A DNA stretch of 64,000 nucleotides from the NCBI RefSeq assembly GCF_015062615.1, contig NZ_SUUH01000002.1, positions 1-64,000 of the forward strand, read 5' to 3'. This document shows positions 18,116-26,710 of the stretch, piece after piece. Every line of letters begins with the position of its first letter. Position 1 is the first letter of the stretch. A program made the translations under genes and the position numbers. Under the pieces are notes generated by a model. It saw only the letters and a list, made by a program, of their open reading frames with translations. It made no database searches and was not told where the DNA came from. The DNA comes from Denitrobacterium detoxificans. Lineage in GTDB: Bacteria; Actinomycetota; Coriobacteriia; Coriobacteriales; Eggerthellaceae.

Positions 18116-18991
18116 ATGAAGATGCGTACTAAACGCGGGCTCGTTTCGCTCATTGTGTTTTTGAGCGTTATCGTTGGCCTGGTTGTTCATACGGGTACGG
18201 GTACGCCGTCCGCCTTGGGCTGGCGCGATATCGCCGCCATCTGCCCGGTTGGCGCCCTGGAGGTGCTTGCTGGTGCGAAGGCATTCCTGGTGCATCCCAT
18301 CGTGTTGCTTGTGGTCATCCTGATTGTGGGCTTCTGCGTGGGCAAGGCGTTTTGCTCGTGGGTGTGCCCCGTTCCTCACGTGCGTTCCTTCTTCCGTCCA
18401 AAGAGCGCGAAGAAAGCGCGCGAGGAGGGCGACGCCAAAGACGCGGGCACGCGAAATGGCACGCGCATCGACAGCCGTCACGTGGTGCTGTTGGGCACGG
18501 TCGCTAGTTCGTTCGCGTTCGGGTTCCCCGTATTCTGCCTGCTGTGTCCCGTCGGTTTGTCCTTTGCCGTCACCATCGGCATTTGGAACCTCTTTCGCTT
18601 CAACGAAGCGAGCTGGGGTCTTATCGTATTTCCCCTGGTGCTCATTGCCGAGGTTGTGCTCTTCCGCAAATGGTGCACTACCTTCTGCCCCATTAGCGCC
18701 TTGCTTTCGCTCGTGGCATCGAAGAGCCGCGTGCTCAGGCCGGTCGTGGAGCGTCATACGTGCTTGCATGCGAAGGGGAAGCGCTGCACGACGTGCGTAA
18801 ACATATGTCCCGAGCGCGTTGACCCGCATGCCATGTCCATTCCCGAATGCTCTCGATGCGGTGAGTGCGTGGAAGCATGCCCGTCGGGTGCCATTAGCAT
18901 TCCGCTGCTTGCGAAGAAATCCGAATTGCAGGCGGCCTCCAACATTGAAAACACCGAGGCGACGCAGGAAGCGTCCGCGTCTGAAGCATAA
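18116..18991 (+). CDS. NapH-like membrane iron-sulfur protein
   Basis: A 291-residue NapH-family protein with about four transmembrane helices. It has the CxxxCP motifs typical of the family (CSWVCPVPH, CLLCPVG, CTTFCPISA) and a C-terminal two-cluster ferredoxin domain (CTTCVNICP, CSRCGECVEACP). With the NapG-like protein it should form a quinol-oxidising module on the membrane. The last 25 residues are rich in Glu and Ala and look disordered. It starts 5 nt after the NapG-like stop with GGAGG upstream. Confidence 0.88.
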   Translation: MKMRTKRGLVSLIVFLSVIVGLVVHTGTGTPSALGWRDIAAICPVGALEVLAGAKAFLVHPIVLLVVILIVGFCVGKAFCSWVCPVPHVRSFFRPKSAKKAREEGDAKDAGTRNGTRIDSRHVVLLGTVASSFAFGFPVFCLLCPVGLSFAVTIGIWNLFRFNEASWGLIVFPLVLIAEVVLFRKWCTTFCPISALLSLVASKSRVLRPVVERHTCLHAKGKRCTTCVNICPERVDPHAMSIPECSRCGECVEACPSGAISIPLLAKKSELQAASNIENTEATQEASASEA

Positions 18992-19038
18992 GAGTGTGGC
19001 GGCCGTGTTTGCGTGGCCGCTACGTAGAAAGGTACGTT

Positions 19039-19737
19039 ATGGAACAGGAAACTCTTACCACCGAGGAAATCGCCCAGATGATGGACGGGCGCGCAGCGTC
19101 GTACAAGTTTTTCTCCGACGCGCTGCTGCATGAGTTCACGGTCGAGCAAATTGGGCAGCTAAAATCGCTTGCGGCCGATGAGGGCGTGTCCGAGGAAGTG
19201 GCCGCCGCCATTTCGTCCATCCGTCGGTATTTGGCGCATGCGGGCAGCGACCCGCGTACCGATCTGGCATGCGATTACGCCCGTATTTTCTTGTCGGCGG
19301 GCGTCAACGACGGCATTACGGCCGAGCCTTACGAGTCGGTTTTCACGAGTGAGGAACACCTGCTCATGCAGGATGCTCGTGATGATGCGTTGCGTATCTA
19401 TCGCGCGAATGGCGTAGATGTCGACGCGAGCCTGCGCATGCCCGAAGACCATCTGGGTCTGGAATTGGAATTCATGTCGGTCATGGCTACGCGTACGGCC
19501 CAGGTTTTGCGTGCAAGCGAGCTTGATCGCGACGAATTGGCGCGCCTTGCCCGTGTGCAGACGGGTTTTCTGAAGGTACATATTCTGAACTGGGTGAATC
19601 AGCTTGCCGCGAAAGTGGACGAGTTCGCGAAATTGCCGCTCTACCCCGCGATGATGCGCATTATCATCGCTTATGCATCCGACGACGCCATTCTCATGGA
19701 AGAGCTCGCGGGGAGCGCGGTGAGCCAAGCGGCGTAG
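19039..19737 (+). CDS. TorD/DmsD-family molybdoenzyme chaperone
   Basis: A 232-residue, all-helical cytoplasmic protein of the TorD family. These chaperones bind the Tat signal of the catalytic subunit and hold it until the Mo cofactor is inserted. Recognisable features are the start region (RAASYKFFSDALL), the central DLACDYARIFL and EPYESVF motifs, and the MPEDHLGLELEFMSVM block. AGAAAGG lies 6 nt before ATG 19039. The upstream frame extension to 18994 lacks a ribosome site. It belongs to the reductase operon. Confidence 0.9.
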   Translation: MEQETLTTEEIAQMMDGRAASYKFFSDALLHEFTVEQIGQLKSLAADEGVSEEVAAAISSIRRYLAHAGSDPRTDLACDYARIFLSAGVNDGITAEPYESVFTSEEHLLMQDARDDALRIYRANGVDVDASLRMPEDHLGLELEFMSVMATRTAQVLRASELDRDELARLARVQTGFLKVHILNWVNQLAAKVDEFAKLPLYPAMMRIIIAYASDDAILMEELAGSAVSQAA

Positions 19738-19747
19738 CGCCTCTTGT

Positions 19748-19781
19748 TACCGCATCCCATGGAACGCTGTGGGGTGCGGTA
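19748..19781 (+). terminator. Hairpin after the reductase operon
   Basis: An 11-bp stem with one G-T pair (19748-19758 with 19771-19781) and a 12-nt loop lies 11 nt after torD. No T-run follows, so it may be an attenuator or mRNA-stabilising hairpin rather than a full terminator. Confidence 0.45.
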
Positions 19782-19831
19782 GTGTTCAGCATCGTATGCG
19801 AAACGCACGGAAACCAAGGAGGAGTGGATCC

Positions 19832-21391
19832 ATGCGTATCACGCCAAAGAATGCCCAACTTGGGTTCGATAACATCATGCCCGCCATCGCCCTGATGTCT
19901 CAGGCGTTCTGGGTGGCATGGATCGAGCTCATCTATTCGGGCGAAATATACCTAGGCCCGGTTGAACCCGATTCGCTTCAACTCATCATTGCGTATTGCG
20001 TTTCTACCACGGCCATGTCGCTGATGCTCATTGCGTTTGGCTTTGCGCATCGCAAGGTGCAAGCCATTATTCAAAAGCCGGCCTGGATTGCAGGTGCTGG
20101 TGCACTCGCCTCCATCTCCACGTGGCTTGATATGCAGTTGGGGAGCATGGTGTTCGTGGCCCTTACCGGCGTCTTCACCTCGCTGCTCGCAGCGCGTTTC
20201 AGCTTTTTGCTTGCCCAGGTGAATCCCAAGGAAATCATGCTGTCTTGCGCGTTGGTGCAGATTCTTGCTTCCTTTATCTATGGGTACGTGCTCATGCTGC
20301 CTGCGGGTTGGCCCCCGGTGTTCATGGCGCTTCTGCCGTTGCTGGGCGGCATTACGAGTTTGCTCGACGGCGGACGTTTGCGGTATGACAGCGTGGGCGA
20401 CGAGAAATACTCCGACCGTGGGTTTTCGTTCTTGCGGTTGGTTTTGGCCATTGGCGTGTTCTCCATTGCCATCAATATCGTGCGTGGTTTCTATCCCTCT
20501 ATGATCGAGATGAATACCTTTGCCGAGGCGCGTGGCAATTCTTCGGTCATCTTCTTCTTCGTGAAGCTGGTCGTTTGCTTCGTCATTGCCGCACTACCGT
20601 TGCGTACCAACTTGTCGCGCTTGTGCTATTACGCGTTTTTGGCCCTGGCATTCGCGACGTTGCCGCTTCCCATCGTTGGGCTGGGGTCCTCAACTACGCT
20701 CGAGAGCTTTGGTTGCATCAACGCCTTGCTCAATTTGGTGGTTTGGACGCTGCTCAATGGCATCGCCTACAAATCGGGTAGATCTCCCATTCGCATATTT
20801 GGCTGGGGATGGGGCACAATGTCTCTTTGTTCGGTTGTTGGTTGGCTCATCGGGTTTGGCTTGTTTGCCTTCGACGTCGATAGCGCCGTTTTGCCCACCA
20901 TCGAGGTTTTGCTGCTTGCGGTGATGCTCGTGTGCGGCATCATTGTCGTGAATCCCGGGGTAATTGATGGCCTGTTTCGCCCGGTCGACGGCGACGACGA
21001 GGCCGTTTCTGTCTCTATTGGCGGTTCGCGCGAGGCGAATCAGATGCTCGAAGATGCGCTCATGCGCAAGGAGAGTTCCCATTGCTCCGATTGCTCTTCG
21101 TGCCCAGCAATGAAACCCGTTCGCGTCTCCGATCAAGAGGGGGAGCGAAAGCCCGGCCGTTGGCGTAGGGCGGTTGCCTCCATGGCTGCCGACTGCGATC
21201 TTTCCGAACGCGAACGTGATGTGTTCGAGCTGCTGCTGAAGGGGTACACGAAGAACCGCGCTGCCGAGGAGCTCTGCATTTCGTACAACACCGTACGTAG
21301 CCATGTGCGCAACATATACGTGAAATGCGACGCGCATTCCCAGCAGGATCTTATCGATGGCCTAGAGGCATACCTGCGCGAGCGCGGTTAA
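19832..21391 (+). CDS. Membrane-bound LuxR-family regulator (multi-TM sensor plus C-terminal HTH)
   Basis: A 519-residue protein with about 12 predicted transmembrane segments over residues 10-390, a cysteine-containing polar linker (CSDCSSCPAMK, about residues 422-432), and a LuxR-type helix-turn-helix at the C-terminus (SERERDVFELLLKGYTKNRA onward to VRSHVRNIYVK). Such proteins are common next to molybdoenzyme genes in Eggerthellaceae and are thought to sense a substrate in or across the membrane. It probably controls the reductase cluster just upstream. The start at 19832 follows AAGGAGG. The linker cysteines could bind metal or sense redox; that is speculation. Confidence 0.88.
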   Translation: MRITPKNAQLGFDNIMPAIALMSQAFWVAWIELIYSGEIYLGPVEPDSLQLIIAYCVSTTAMSLMLIAFGFAHRKVQAIIQKPAWIAGAGALASISTWLDMQLGSMVFVALTGVFTSLLAARFSFLLAQVNPKEIMLSCALVQILASFIYGYVLMLPAGWPPVFMALLPLLGGITSLLDGGRLRYDSVGDEKYSDRGFSFLRLVLAIGVFSIAINIVRGFYPSMIEMNTFAEARGNSSVIFFFVKLVVCFVIAALPLRTNLSRLCYYAFLALAFATLPLPIVGLGSSTTLESFGCINALLNLVVWTLLNGIAYKSGRSPIRIFGWGWGTMSLCSVVGWLIGFGLFAFDVDSAVLPTIEVLLLAVMLVCGIIVVNPGVIDGLFRPVDGDDEAVSVSIGGSREANQMLEDALMRKESSHCSDCSSCPAMKPVRVSDQEGERKPGRWRRAVASMAADCDLSERERDVFELLLKGYTKNRAAEELCISYNTVRSHVRNIYVKCDAHSQQDLIDGLEAYLRERG

Positions 21392-21446
21392 CGCTACCCG
21401 TTAACGAGCATGGCGGCTTTGTCTGGATGTGCGGATCGCTTCTGCG

Positions 21447-21995
21447 CTAGCGCACGTAGATATCCACGGGCTGCTTGCGACGGTCGACGATGATCAGGTA
21501 AATGTCGAAGATGCCGCTTACGATCAGGCTGATGCCCATGAACAGTACGACCGCATCGGCCAGTGCGCCGGGGCGCAAGATGACGAGCAGCCCCAGTACG
21601 GCGATGACGACCGAAATGATGGCGGGTGCCAGGGCAACGCCTCCGAACAATCCTGCGGCTGCGAAGCTGCGCATGAGATTGGTAATGCCGCTAACGAGCA
21701 GAATGATGCCAATGAGGAAAGGCAGGAAGTCCACGATGGCCATGGGCACGCTGATGAACAGTATGCCCACGAGTGCGCTGAAGATGGCGGCGCCAATGAG
21801 CCCAGGGTTGCGGGTAGAACCGAATGCGAATGTCAGGGCGTAGCCCGCTGCGGTAACGAGGGCGATGATGCCCATGACCCACACGAGGAAATCGAGGGCG
21901 CGTGACTGGAAGAATAGGAATACGGCACCTAGGATAATGCCGGCAATGGCCACGATGATGCGGTTGCGCGAAAAGTCTTGCCACATGCTGCCCAT
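21447..21995 (-). CDS. HdeD/DUF308-family small membrane protein
   Basis: A 182-residue protein with about six transmembrane helices in three hairpin pairs and the recurring G-I-x-L-I-V-S-G-I pattern of the HdeD family. E. coli HdeD is linked to acid resistance; for most homologues the role is unknown. It stands alone on the minus strand between the LuxR gene and the lut operon. AGGAG lies 6 nt before ATG 21995. Frames on the plus strand through this gene are shadows. Confidence 0.85.
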   Translation of the reverse strand: MGSMWQDFSRNRIIVAIAGIILGAVFLFFQSRALDFLVWVMGIIALVTAAGYALTFAFGSTRNPGLIGAAIFSALVGILFISVPMAIVDFLPFLIGIILLVSGITNLMRSFAAAGLFGGVALAPAIISVVIAVLGLLVILRPGALADAVVLFMGISLIVSGIFDIYLIIVDRRKQPVDIYVR

Positions 21996-22289
21996 GATGA
22001 GCTCCTATCCCCAAATTACCCCTGGGTTGAATTGTAACGCTTTTGGGCTCATTTCACGTGGTCGGTCGCCTCGTTTTTGAGTATGGTGACCTCTCGTTTT
22101 TTTCGTGGGAACGAATACTCCACTCTGGTAAAGCATTGCCTTTTGTCGTTTCATTCGACAGGCGTGCACCCACAGATTGCAAATGGTGTGTACATTTCCC
22201 TGCGTTTGCGCGCACGCGTGGGAATCGTGGGGCAAATACCTAAAATGGGTAGGACGAGATTGAGAGACGACGTGAGGAGCGCCACCCGA

Positions 22290-23039
22290 ATGAAAGTTGC
22301 ATTTTTCCCTGGCTGCCTGGTAGACATGTTCTACCCGGAAGTGGGCATTGCCGCTGTCAACGTGCTCGAACGGCTCGGCTGTGAAGTCGAAATGCCCGAA
22401 GAGCAAATTTGCTGCGGTCAGATGCTCACGAACTCGGGCTACAAGAAGGAGCTTGTGCCCGTTGCGCAGCGCATCATCGATTCCTATTACAACATGGACT
22501 ACGATGCCATCGTTTCTCTTACGGGCTCTTGCATGAGCGCCATCATCGACGACTATCCGGCTATCATCGAAGATCCCGAATACAAGTCGAAGCTCGACGC
22601 CATTTCCGTGCGTTCCCGCTTCTTCGAGTTCACCGAATTCCTGGTCGACAAGCTGGGCGTAACCGATTTGGGCGCCAGCTTCCCCCATACGGTTACCTAT
22701 CACAAGAGCTGCCACGTTACGCGTTTCCTGCGCGTGGAAGAGCAGCCCATGGAGCTGCTGCGTAACGTGAAGGGCTTGCAGTACATCGAAATGGAGCACG
22801 CCGATCGCTGCTGCGGTTTCGGTGGTACCTTCAGCGTGAAGCAGCCCGAGATCTCCAGCGCCATCGTTGCCGAGAAGTGCCAGACCATCATCGACACGGG
22901 CGCCGAGGTGCTGTGTGGTGGCGACGTGCCCTGCCTTATGAATATCAAGGGCGCGCTTGCTCGCTTGCGTACCGAAGGCAAGCTCGATCGCGATATCCGC
23001 GTCATGCATATCGCTCAGATTCTGGATTCGAGGGAGTAA
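22290..23039 (+). CDS. lutA: Lactate utilisation protein A (cysteine-rich domain subunit)
   Basis: A 249-residue protein with two CCG domains (cysteine-rich motifs around FFPGCLVDMF with ICCGQML, and YHKSCH with DRCCGFGGTF). In LutABC this subunit joins LutB and LutC in oxidising L-lactate to pyruvate without a flavin lactate dehydrogenase. The start at 22290 gives the normal family length of about 240; GAGG lies 13 nt upstream, rather far. The 294-bp region before it holds no clear gene and probably the promoter. LutB begins 3 nt after its stop. Confidence 0.93.
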   Translation: MKVAFFPGCLVDMFYPEVGIAAVNVLERLGCEVEMPEEQICCGQMLTNSGYKKELVPVAQRIIDSYYNMDYDAIVSLTGSCMSAIIDDYPAIIEDPEYKSKLDAISVRSRFFEFTEFLVDKLGVTDLGASFPHTVTYHKSCHVTRFLRVEEQPMELLRNVKGLQYIEMEHADRCCGFGGTFSVKQPEISSAIVAEKCQTIIDTGAEVLCGGDVPCLMNIKGALARLRTEGKLDRDIRVMHIAQILDSRE

Positions 23040-23042
23040 CCG

Positions 23043-24539
23043 ATGGCCATCCTGTACGATACCGATGTAACTCTGCGTGAGCGCGTGGCCACGTGCCTGG
23101 AAGACGATTTCAAGCACAACGCCATCGAAACCGCTCAGGAGACGTTCTTCAACAAGCGCGCCGAGGTCGTGGACGCCATGCCTGGCTTCGAGGACATGCG
23201 CGAAGTGGCCAAGCAGATGCGCCAGAACGTTACCGACAATCTCGACTACTACGTGCGTCAGTTCGCACAGAACGCGGAAGCCAATGGCGTGATCATGCAT
23301 TACGCTCCTTCCGACCAGGACGCCCTGTGGGAAATCCTCGACATCTTCGAGGCCAAGGGCGCTTCCACGGCTGTGAAGTCGAAGAGCATGATGACCGAGG
23401 AAATCGGCCTGAACGAGGTTCTGGAAGATGCGGGCGTGAGGGTCATTGAGACCGACTGCGCCGAGAACATTCTGCAGACCGCGAAGGACCGTCCTTCCCA
23501 CATCGTGGTTCCGGCTCTGCACCTCGACCGCGACGCCATTGCAAAGATTTACGAGCGCGAACGTGGCTACGAGGGCGATTCCGTTCCCGAGCACATCACG
23601 CACTTCCTGCGCAAGATTCTGCGCGAGGAATTCCTGGAAGCCGAAGTCGGCGTTCGCGGCTGCAACTTCGCCGTTGCCGAAACCGGTTCCGTAACGCTGG
23701 TCACCAACGAGGGCAATGGCCGCATGGTCGACACGTGCCCGCCCGTTCAGGTTGTGCTCATCGGCATCGACCGCATCGTTCCCACGCTGGCCGATCTGGA
23801 CTCCAGCATGGCACTGCTGCCTCGTAGCGCCGTGGGTGCCCAGATGACGGCATACTTCAGCGTCGATACGGGCGCACGTGGCGAGGGCGAGATCGACGGT
23901 CCTGCCGAAGTACATTACGTCATCATGGACAACGGTCGCTCCAACATGATTGGCAGCAAGTTCGACGCCATGCTGCGTTGCTGCCGCTGCGGCGCCTGCC
24001 TGAACATCTGCCCCGTGTATCGCCACATCACCGGTCATGGCTACGGCTCCATTTACCCGGGCCCCATGGGCATCGTGCTCACGGCCGCCCTGGAAGGCTA
24101 CGAAAACATCGACACGCTGGCGTTCGCCTGCACCCTGTGCGGTGCCTGCACCGACCGCTGCCCCGTGAAGATTCCGCTGCACGAGCTCATTCGCGATCAC
24201 CGCATGAACATGATCGAAGCTGGTCATGGACATGCATGGGAGGTGCCCCTGTTCCGTGGCGCTTCCATGATGTGGAATCACGTGCCCCTGTACAAGGGCA
24301 TCATGAAGGTGGGTCGTCCCATTATGAACCTCATGGCGGGCAAGGAAGGCCGCCTCGATGCCGGTACGCAGTGGGTGCCCATTCTGAAGGGCTGGACGTC
24401 GTTCCGCGATGTCGATGTGCTCAGCCCGTATCGCTTCCGCGACTGGTTCAAGGACCACAAGGCCGCTGCTGCGGCTTCCGAAGATGGGGTGGACACCCCC
24501 GCAGATGCCAATGAAGAAGGGGAGGGCGATGCCCGATGA
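23043..24539 (+). CDS. lutB: Lactate utilisation iron-sulfur protein B
   Basis: A 498-residue LutB. The N-terminal part is the LUD domain shared with LutC (AETGSVTLVTNEGNGR). The C-terminal part carries two 4Fe-4S motifs, CRCGACLNICPVY and CTLCGACTDRCPV, near residues 315-375. It carries electrons in the lactate oxidation complex. The tail of about 25 residues is Ala/Glu-rich. It overlaps lutC by 4 nt. Confidence 0.94.
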   Translation: MAILYDTDVTLRERVATCLEDDFKHNAIETAQETFFNKRAEVVDAMPGFEDMREVAKQMRQNVTDNLDYYVRQFAQNAEANGVIMHYAPSDQDALWEILDIFEAKGASTAVKSKSMMTEEIGLNEVLEDAGVRVIETDCAENILQTAKDRPSHIVVPALHLDRDAIAKIYERERGYEGDSVPEHITHFLRKILREEFLEAEVGVRGCNFAVAETGSVTLVTNEGNGRMVDTCPPVQVVLIGIDRIVPTLADLDSSMALLPRSAVGAQMTAYFSVDTGARGEGEIDGPAEVHYVIMDNGRSNMIGSKFDAMLRCCRCGACLNICPVYRHITGHGYGSIYPGPMGIVLTAALEGYENIDTLAFACTLCGACTDRCPVKIPLHELIRDHRMNMIEAGHGHAWEVPLFRGASMMWNHVPLYKGIMKVGRPIMNLMAGKEGRLDAGTQWVPILKGWTSFRDVDVLSPYRFRDWFKDHKAAAAASEDGVDTPADANEEGEGDAR

Positions 24540-25255
24540 GCCGCTGCTCGCTCGATGATTTTCTGGCGCCCATTTCCGCGCGCCTGGGCCATGAAGAAGT
24601 GCCCGAAGCCCCCACGCAGGGCAAGCAGGTAAAGCGTCCCGTGCGCGTGACCGACGGTCTTTCGCACGATGCGCTGGTGGATATGTTCGTGGAGCAGGCT
24701 CAGGCCATCCGCGTAAGCGTAGTACGCACCACGGCGGAAGGCGCTGCCGACGCCGTTGCCAAAATCGTGTCCGAGGCTCGTGCAGCCGACGCCGCTGAAG
24801 GCGCTACCGTGCAGGTGGGCCCTGCGGTGTATTCCGCACAGGAAAAGCTCGCCGAGCTGGGCATCCCCGCTGTTCTGGGCGAAGATGCCGTGCGCTGGGA
24901 TGTTGAAGCTGGCCACGACGCCATGCTGCAGGCATGCAACCAGGCGCGCTTTGGCGTAACGTACGCCGCTGGTGCCATTGCCGAAACGGGCACCATCGTG
25001 CAGCCCATGACGGCCGACTGCGGTCGTTCCGTCAGCCTGCTGCCGCTGGCTCACATCGTGCTGATCGACGCTTCCACCATGAAGCCCACCATGCGCGAAG
25101 CCCTCGACGAGCTGGACGCCGCCCGCAAGGCCGGCGGCAAGCTGGCAAGCCAGGTGTGCTTCATCAGTGGCCCCTCCGTTACCAGCGACATCGAGCTGGT
25201 GCGCGTAGAGGGGGTCCACGGCCCCATGTACGTGTACTACGTGGTTGTGGAGTAA
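24536..25255 (+). CDS. lutC: Lactate utilisation protein C (LUD domain)
   Basis: A 239-residue LUD-domain protein and third member of the lactate-oxidising complex. The conserved AETGTIV and SLLPLAHIVLID motifs of the family are visible, and the protein ends in the usual GVHGPMYVYYVVVE-type strand. The first 45 residues are a variable leader. ATG overlaps the lutB stop (ATGA), showing coupling. A strong terminator lies about 90 nt downstream, so lutABC is a closed operon. No lactate permease is adjacent. Confidence 0.92.
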   Translation: MSRCSLDDFLAPISARLGHEEVPEAPTQGKQVKRPVRVTDGLSHDALVDMFVEQAQAIRVSVVRTTAEGAADAVAKIVSEARAADAAEGATVQVGPAVYSAQEKLAELGIPAVLGEDAVRWDVEAGHDAMLQACNQARFGVTYAAGAIAETGTIVQPMTADCGRSVSLLPLAHIVLIDASTMKPTMREALDELDAARKAGGKLASQVCFISGPSVTSDIELVRVEGVHGPMYVYYVVVE

Positions 25256-25343
25256 CCCACTTGGTTCGACCTGGCGAGGCCGGGGCGATGGGCCTTGAGG
25301 GCACCCGCTCCGCTGCTCGCCCGGCGTGTTGGTTGTACTCATA

Positions 25344-25380
25344 GAGGAACGCGAGGACATCTCCCGCGTTCCTCTTTTGT
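25344..25380 (+). terminator. Intrinsic terminator of lutABC
   Basis: A 10-bp stem (25344-25353 with 25365-25374) with an 11-nt loop is followed by TTTTGT. Confidence 0.85.
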
Positions 25381-25527
25381 TTGCGGGCGGGTGCGCCGGG
25401 CTCGTGCGCTCGCTGGGTCGGGGCATTGTCATGGGTGGTTTGCAATTCTGTGAAATGTCGTGCTTTAGCGTGGTGGAGTAGTACAATCGATGGAACATTT
25501 CAACGCAAGCGCGTGGAAGGACGGCGC

Positions 25528-26562
25528 ATGGAAAAGAAGGATTTGGATTGGGGCAGCCTCGGTTTTAGCTATATGCCCACGTCGTATAGCTATGTGTGCA
25601 ATTGGCGCGATGGTGCGTGGGAAGAGGGCGGTCTTACGGCCGACCATTCCGTTACCATCAGCGAGTGCGCGGGCATTCTGCACTATTGCCAGGAATGCTT
25701 CGAGGGTCTGAAGGCGTATACCACCGAGTCTGGCGACATCGTATGCTTCCGCCCCGACTTGAACGCCGATCGCATGTATGAAACGGCCGAGCGTCTGTGC
25801 ATGCCGCCCTTCCCGAAGGATAAGTTCGTCGAGGCCGTGAAAGAGGTCGTGAAGGCCAATCTGGAATGGGTTCCCCCGTTCGGCAGTGGCGCTACGCTCT
25901 ACATTCGCCCCGTCATGTTCGCCACGGGCGTCGTCATTGGCGTGAAGCCCGCTACGGAATACCAGTTCCGCATCCTGGTTACGCCGGTTGGCCCCTACTA
26001 CAAGGGTGGCGCCGTGCCCATCTCCATCTGCGTGAGCCCCTTCGATCGCGCTGCACCGCGCGGTACTGGCAACATCAAGGCCGGTCTGAACTACGCCATG
26101 AGCCTGCAGGCCAACGTGGAAGCGCATGCTAACGGCTTCGCCGAGAACCTCTACCTCGACTCCCAGAGCCGTACGTACGTGGAAGAAGCGGGTGGCGCCA
26201 ACATCATCTTCGTGAACAAGGAAGGCACGCTCGTGGTGCCGCAGAGCCATACCGACTCTATTCTGCCTTCCATCACCCGCCGTTCGCTCGTGGTGGTTGC
26301 GCGCGACATCCTGGGCATGAACGTCGAGGAGCGTCCGGTGAAGTTTGCCGAGGTCGAAGCAGGAGACTTCGTCGAGGCGGGTCTGTGTGGCACGGCTGCC
26401 GTGATTAGCCCCGTGGGCAAGATCACCAACGGCGACGAGGTCATCGAAATCAGTGGCATGGAGGCCGCTGGCCCCGTTATGACGAAGCTGCGCAATACTC
26501 TCACGGGCATTCAGAGTGGCGAAATCGAAGGCCCCGAAGGCTGGGTCGTCAAGATTGCCTAG
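25528..26562 (+). CDS. ilvE: Branched-chain amino acid aminotransferase
   Basis: A 344-residue fold-type IV PLP enzyme of the IlvE type II group. It interconverts valine, leucine and isoleucine with their 2-oxo acids using glutamate/2-oxoglutarate. The PLP lysine is Lys184 in GNIKAGLNYA, and the cofactor-contacting YVEEAGGANIIFV block follows. ATG 25528 has GGAAGGA 6 nt upstream and gives the normal family length; the upstream in-frame extension to 25381 overlaps the lut terminator region and is rejected. It is a single-gene unit with its own terminator. Confidence 0.95.
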   Translation: MEKKDLDWGSLGFSYMPTSYSYVCNWRDGAWEEGGLTADHSVTISECAGILHYCQECFEGLKAYTTESGDIVCFRPDLNADRMYETAERLCMPPFPKDKFVEAVKEVVKANLEWVPPFGSGATLYIRPVMFATGVVIGVKPATEYQFRILVTPVGPYYKGGAVPISICVSPFDRAAPRGTGNIKAGLNYAMSLQANVEAHANGFAENLYLDSQSRTYVEEAGGANIIFVNKEGTLVVPQSHTDSILPSITRRSLVVVARDILGMNVEERPVKFAEVEAGDFVEAGLCGTAAVISPVGKITNGDEVIEISGMEAAGPVMTKLRNTLTGIQSGEIEGPEGWVVKIA

Positions 26563-26586
26563 CGCAATCGTTACTGCGTAAATGCC

Positions 26587-26615
26587 AAGGACGGAGGTTT
26601 TCCTCCGTCCTTTTT
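26587..26615 (+). terminator. Intrinsic terminator of ilvE
   Basis: An 11-bp perfect stem (26587-26597 with 26602-26612) with a TTTT loop is followed by T residues. Confidence 0.93.
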
Positions 26616-26710
26616 CGTTTCAAGTTATCGGCTTGGTAAACGGTAGCCACTCAAGTGCTTGGGAGAATACAAAGAAATATAATAGTCCCTAAGTCTCATT
26701 ATCGGGGGGC

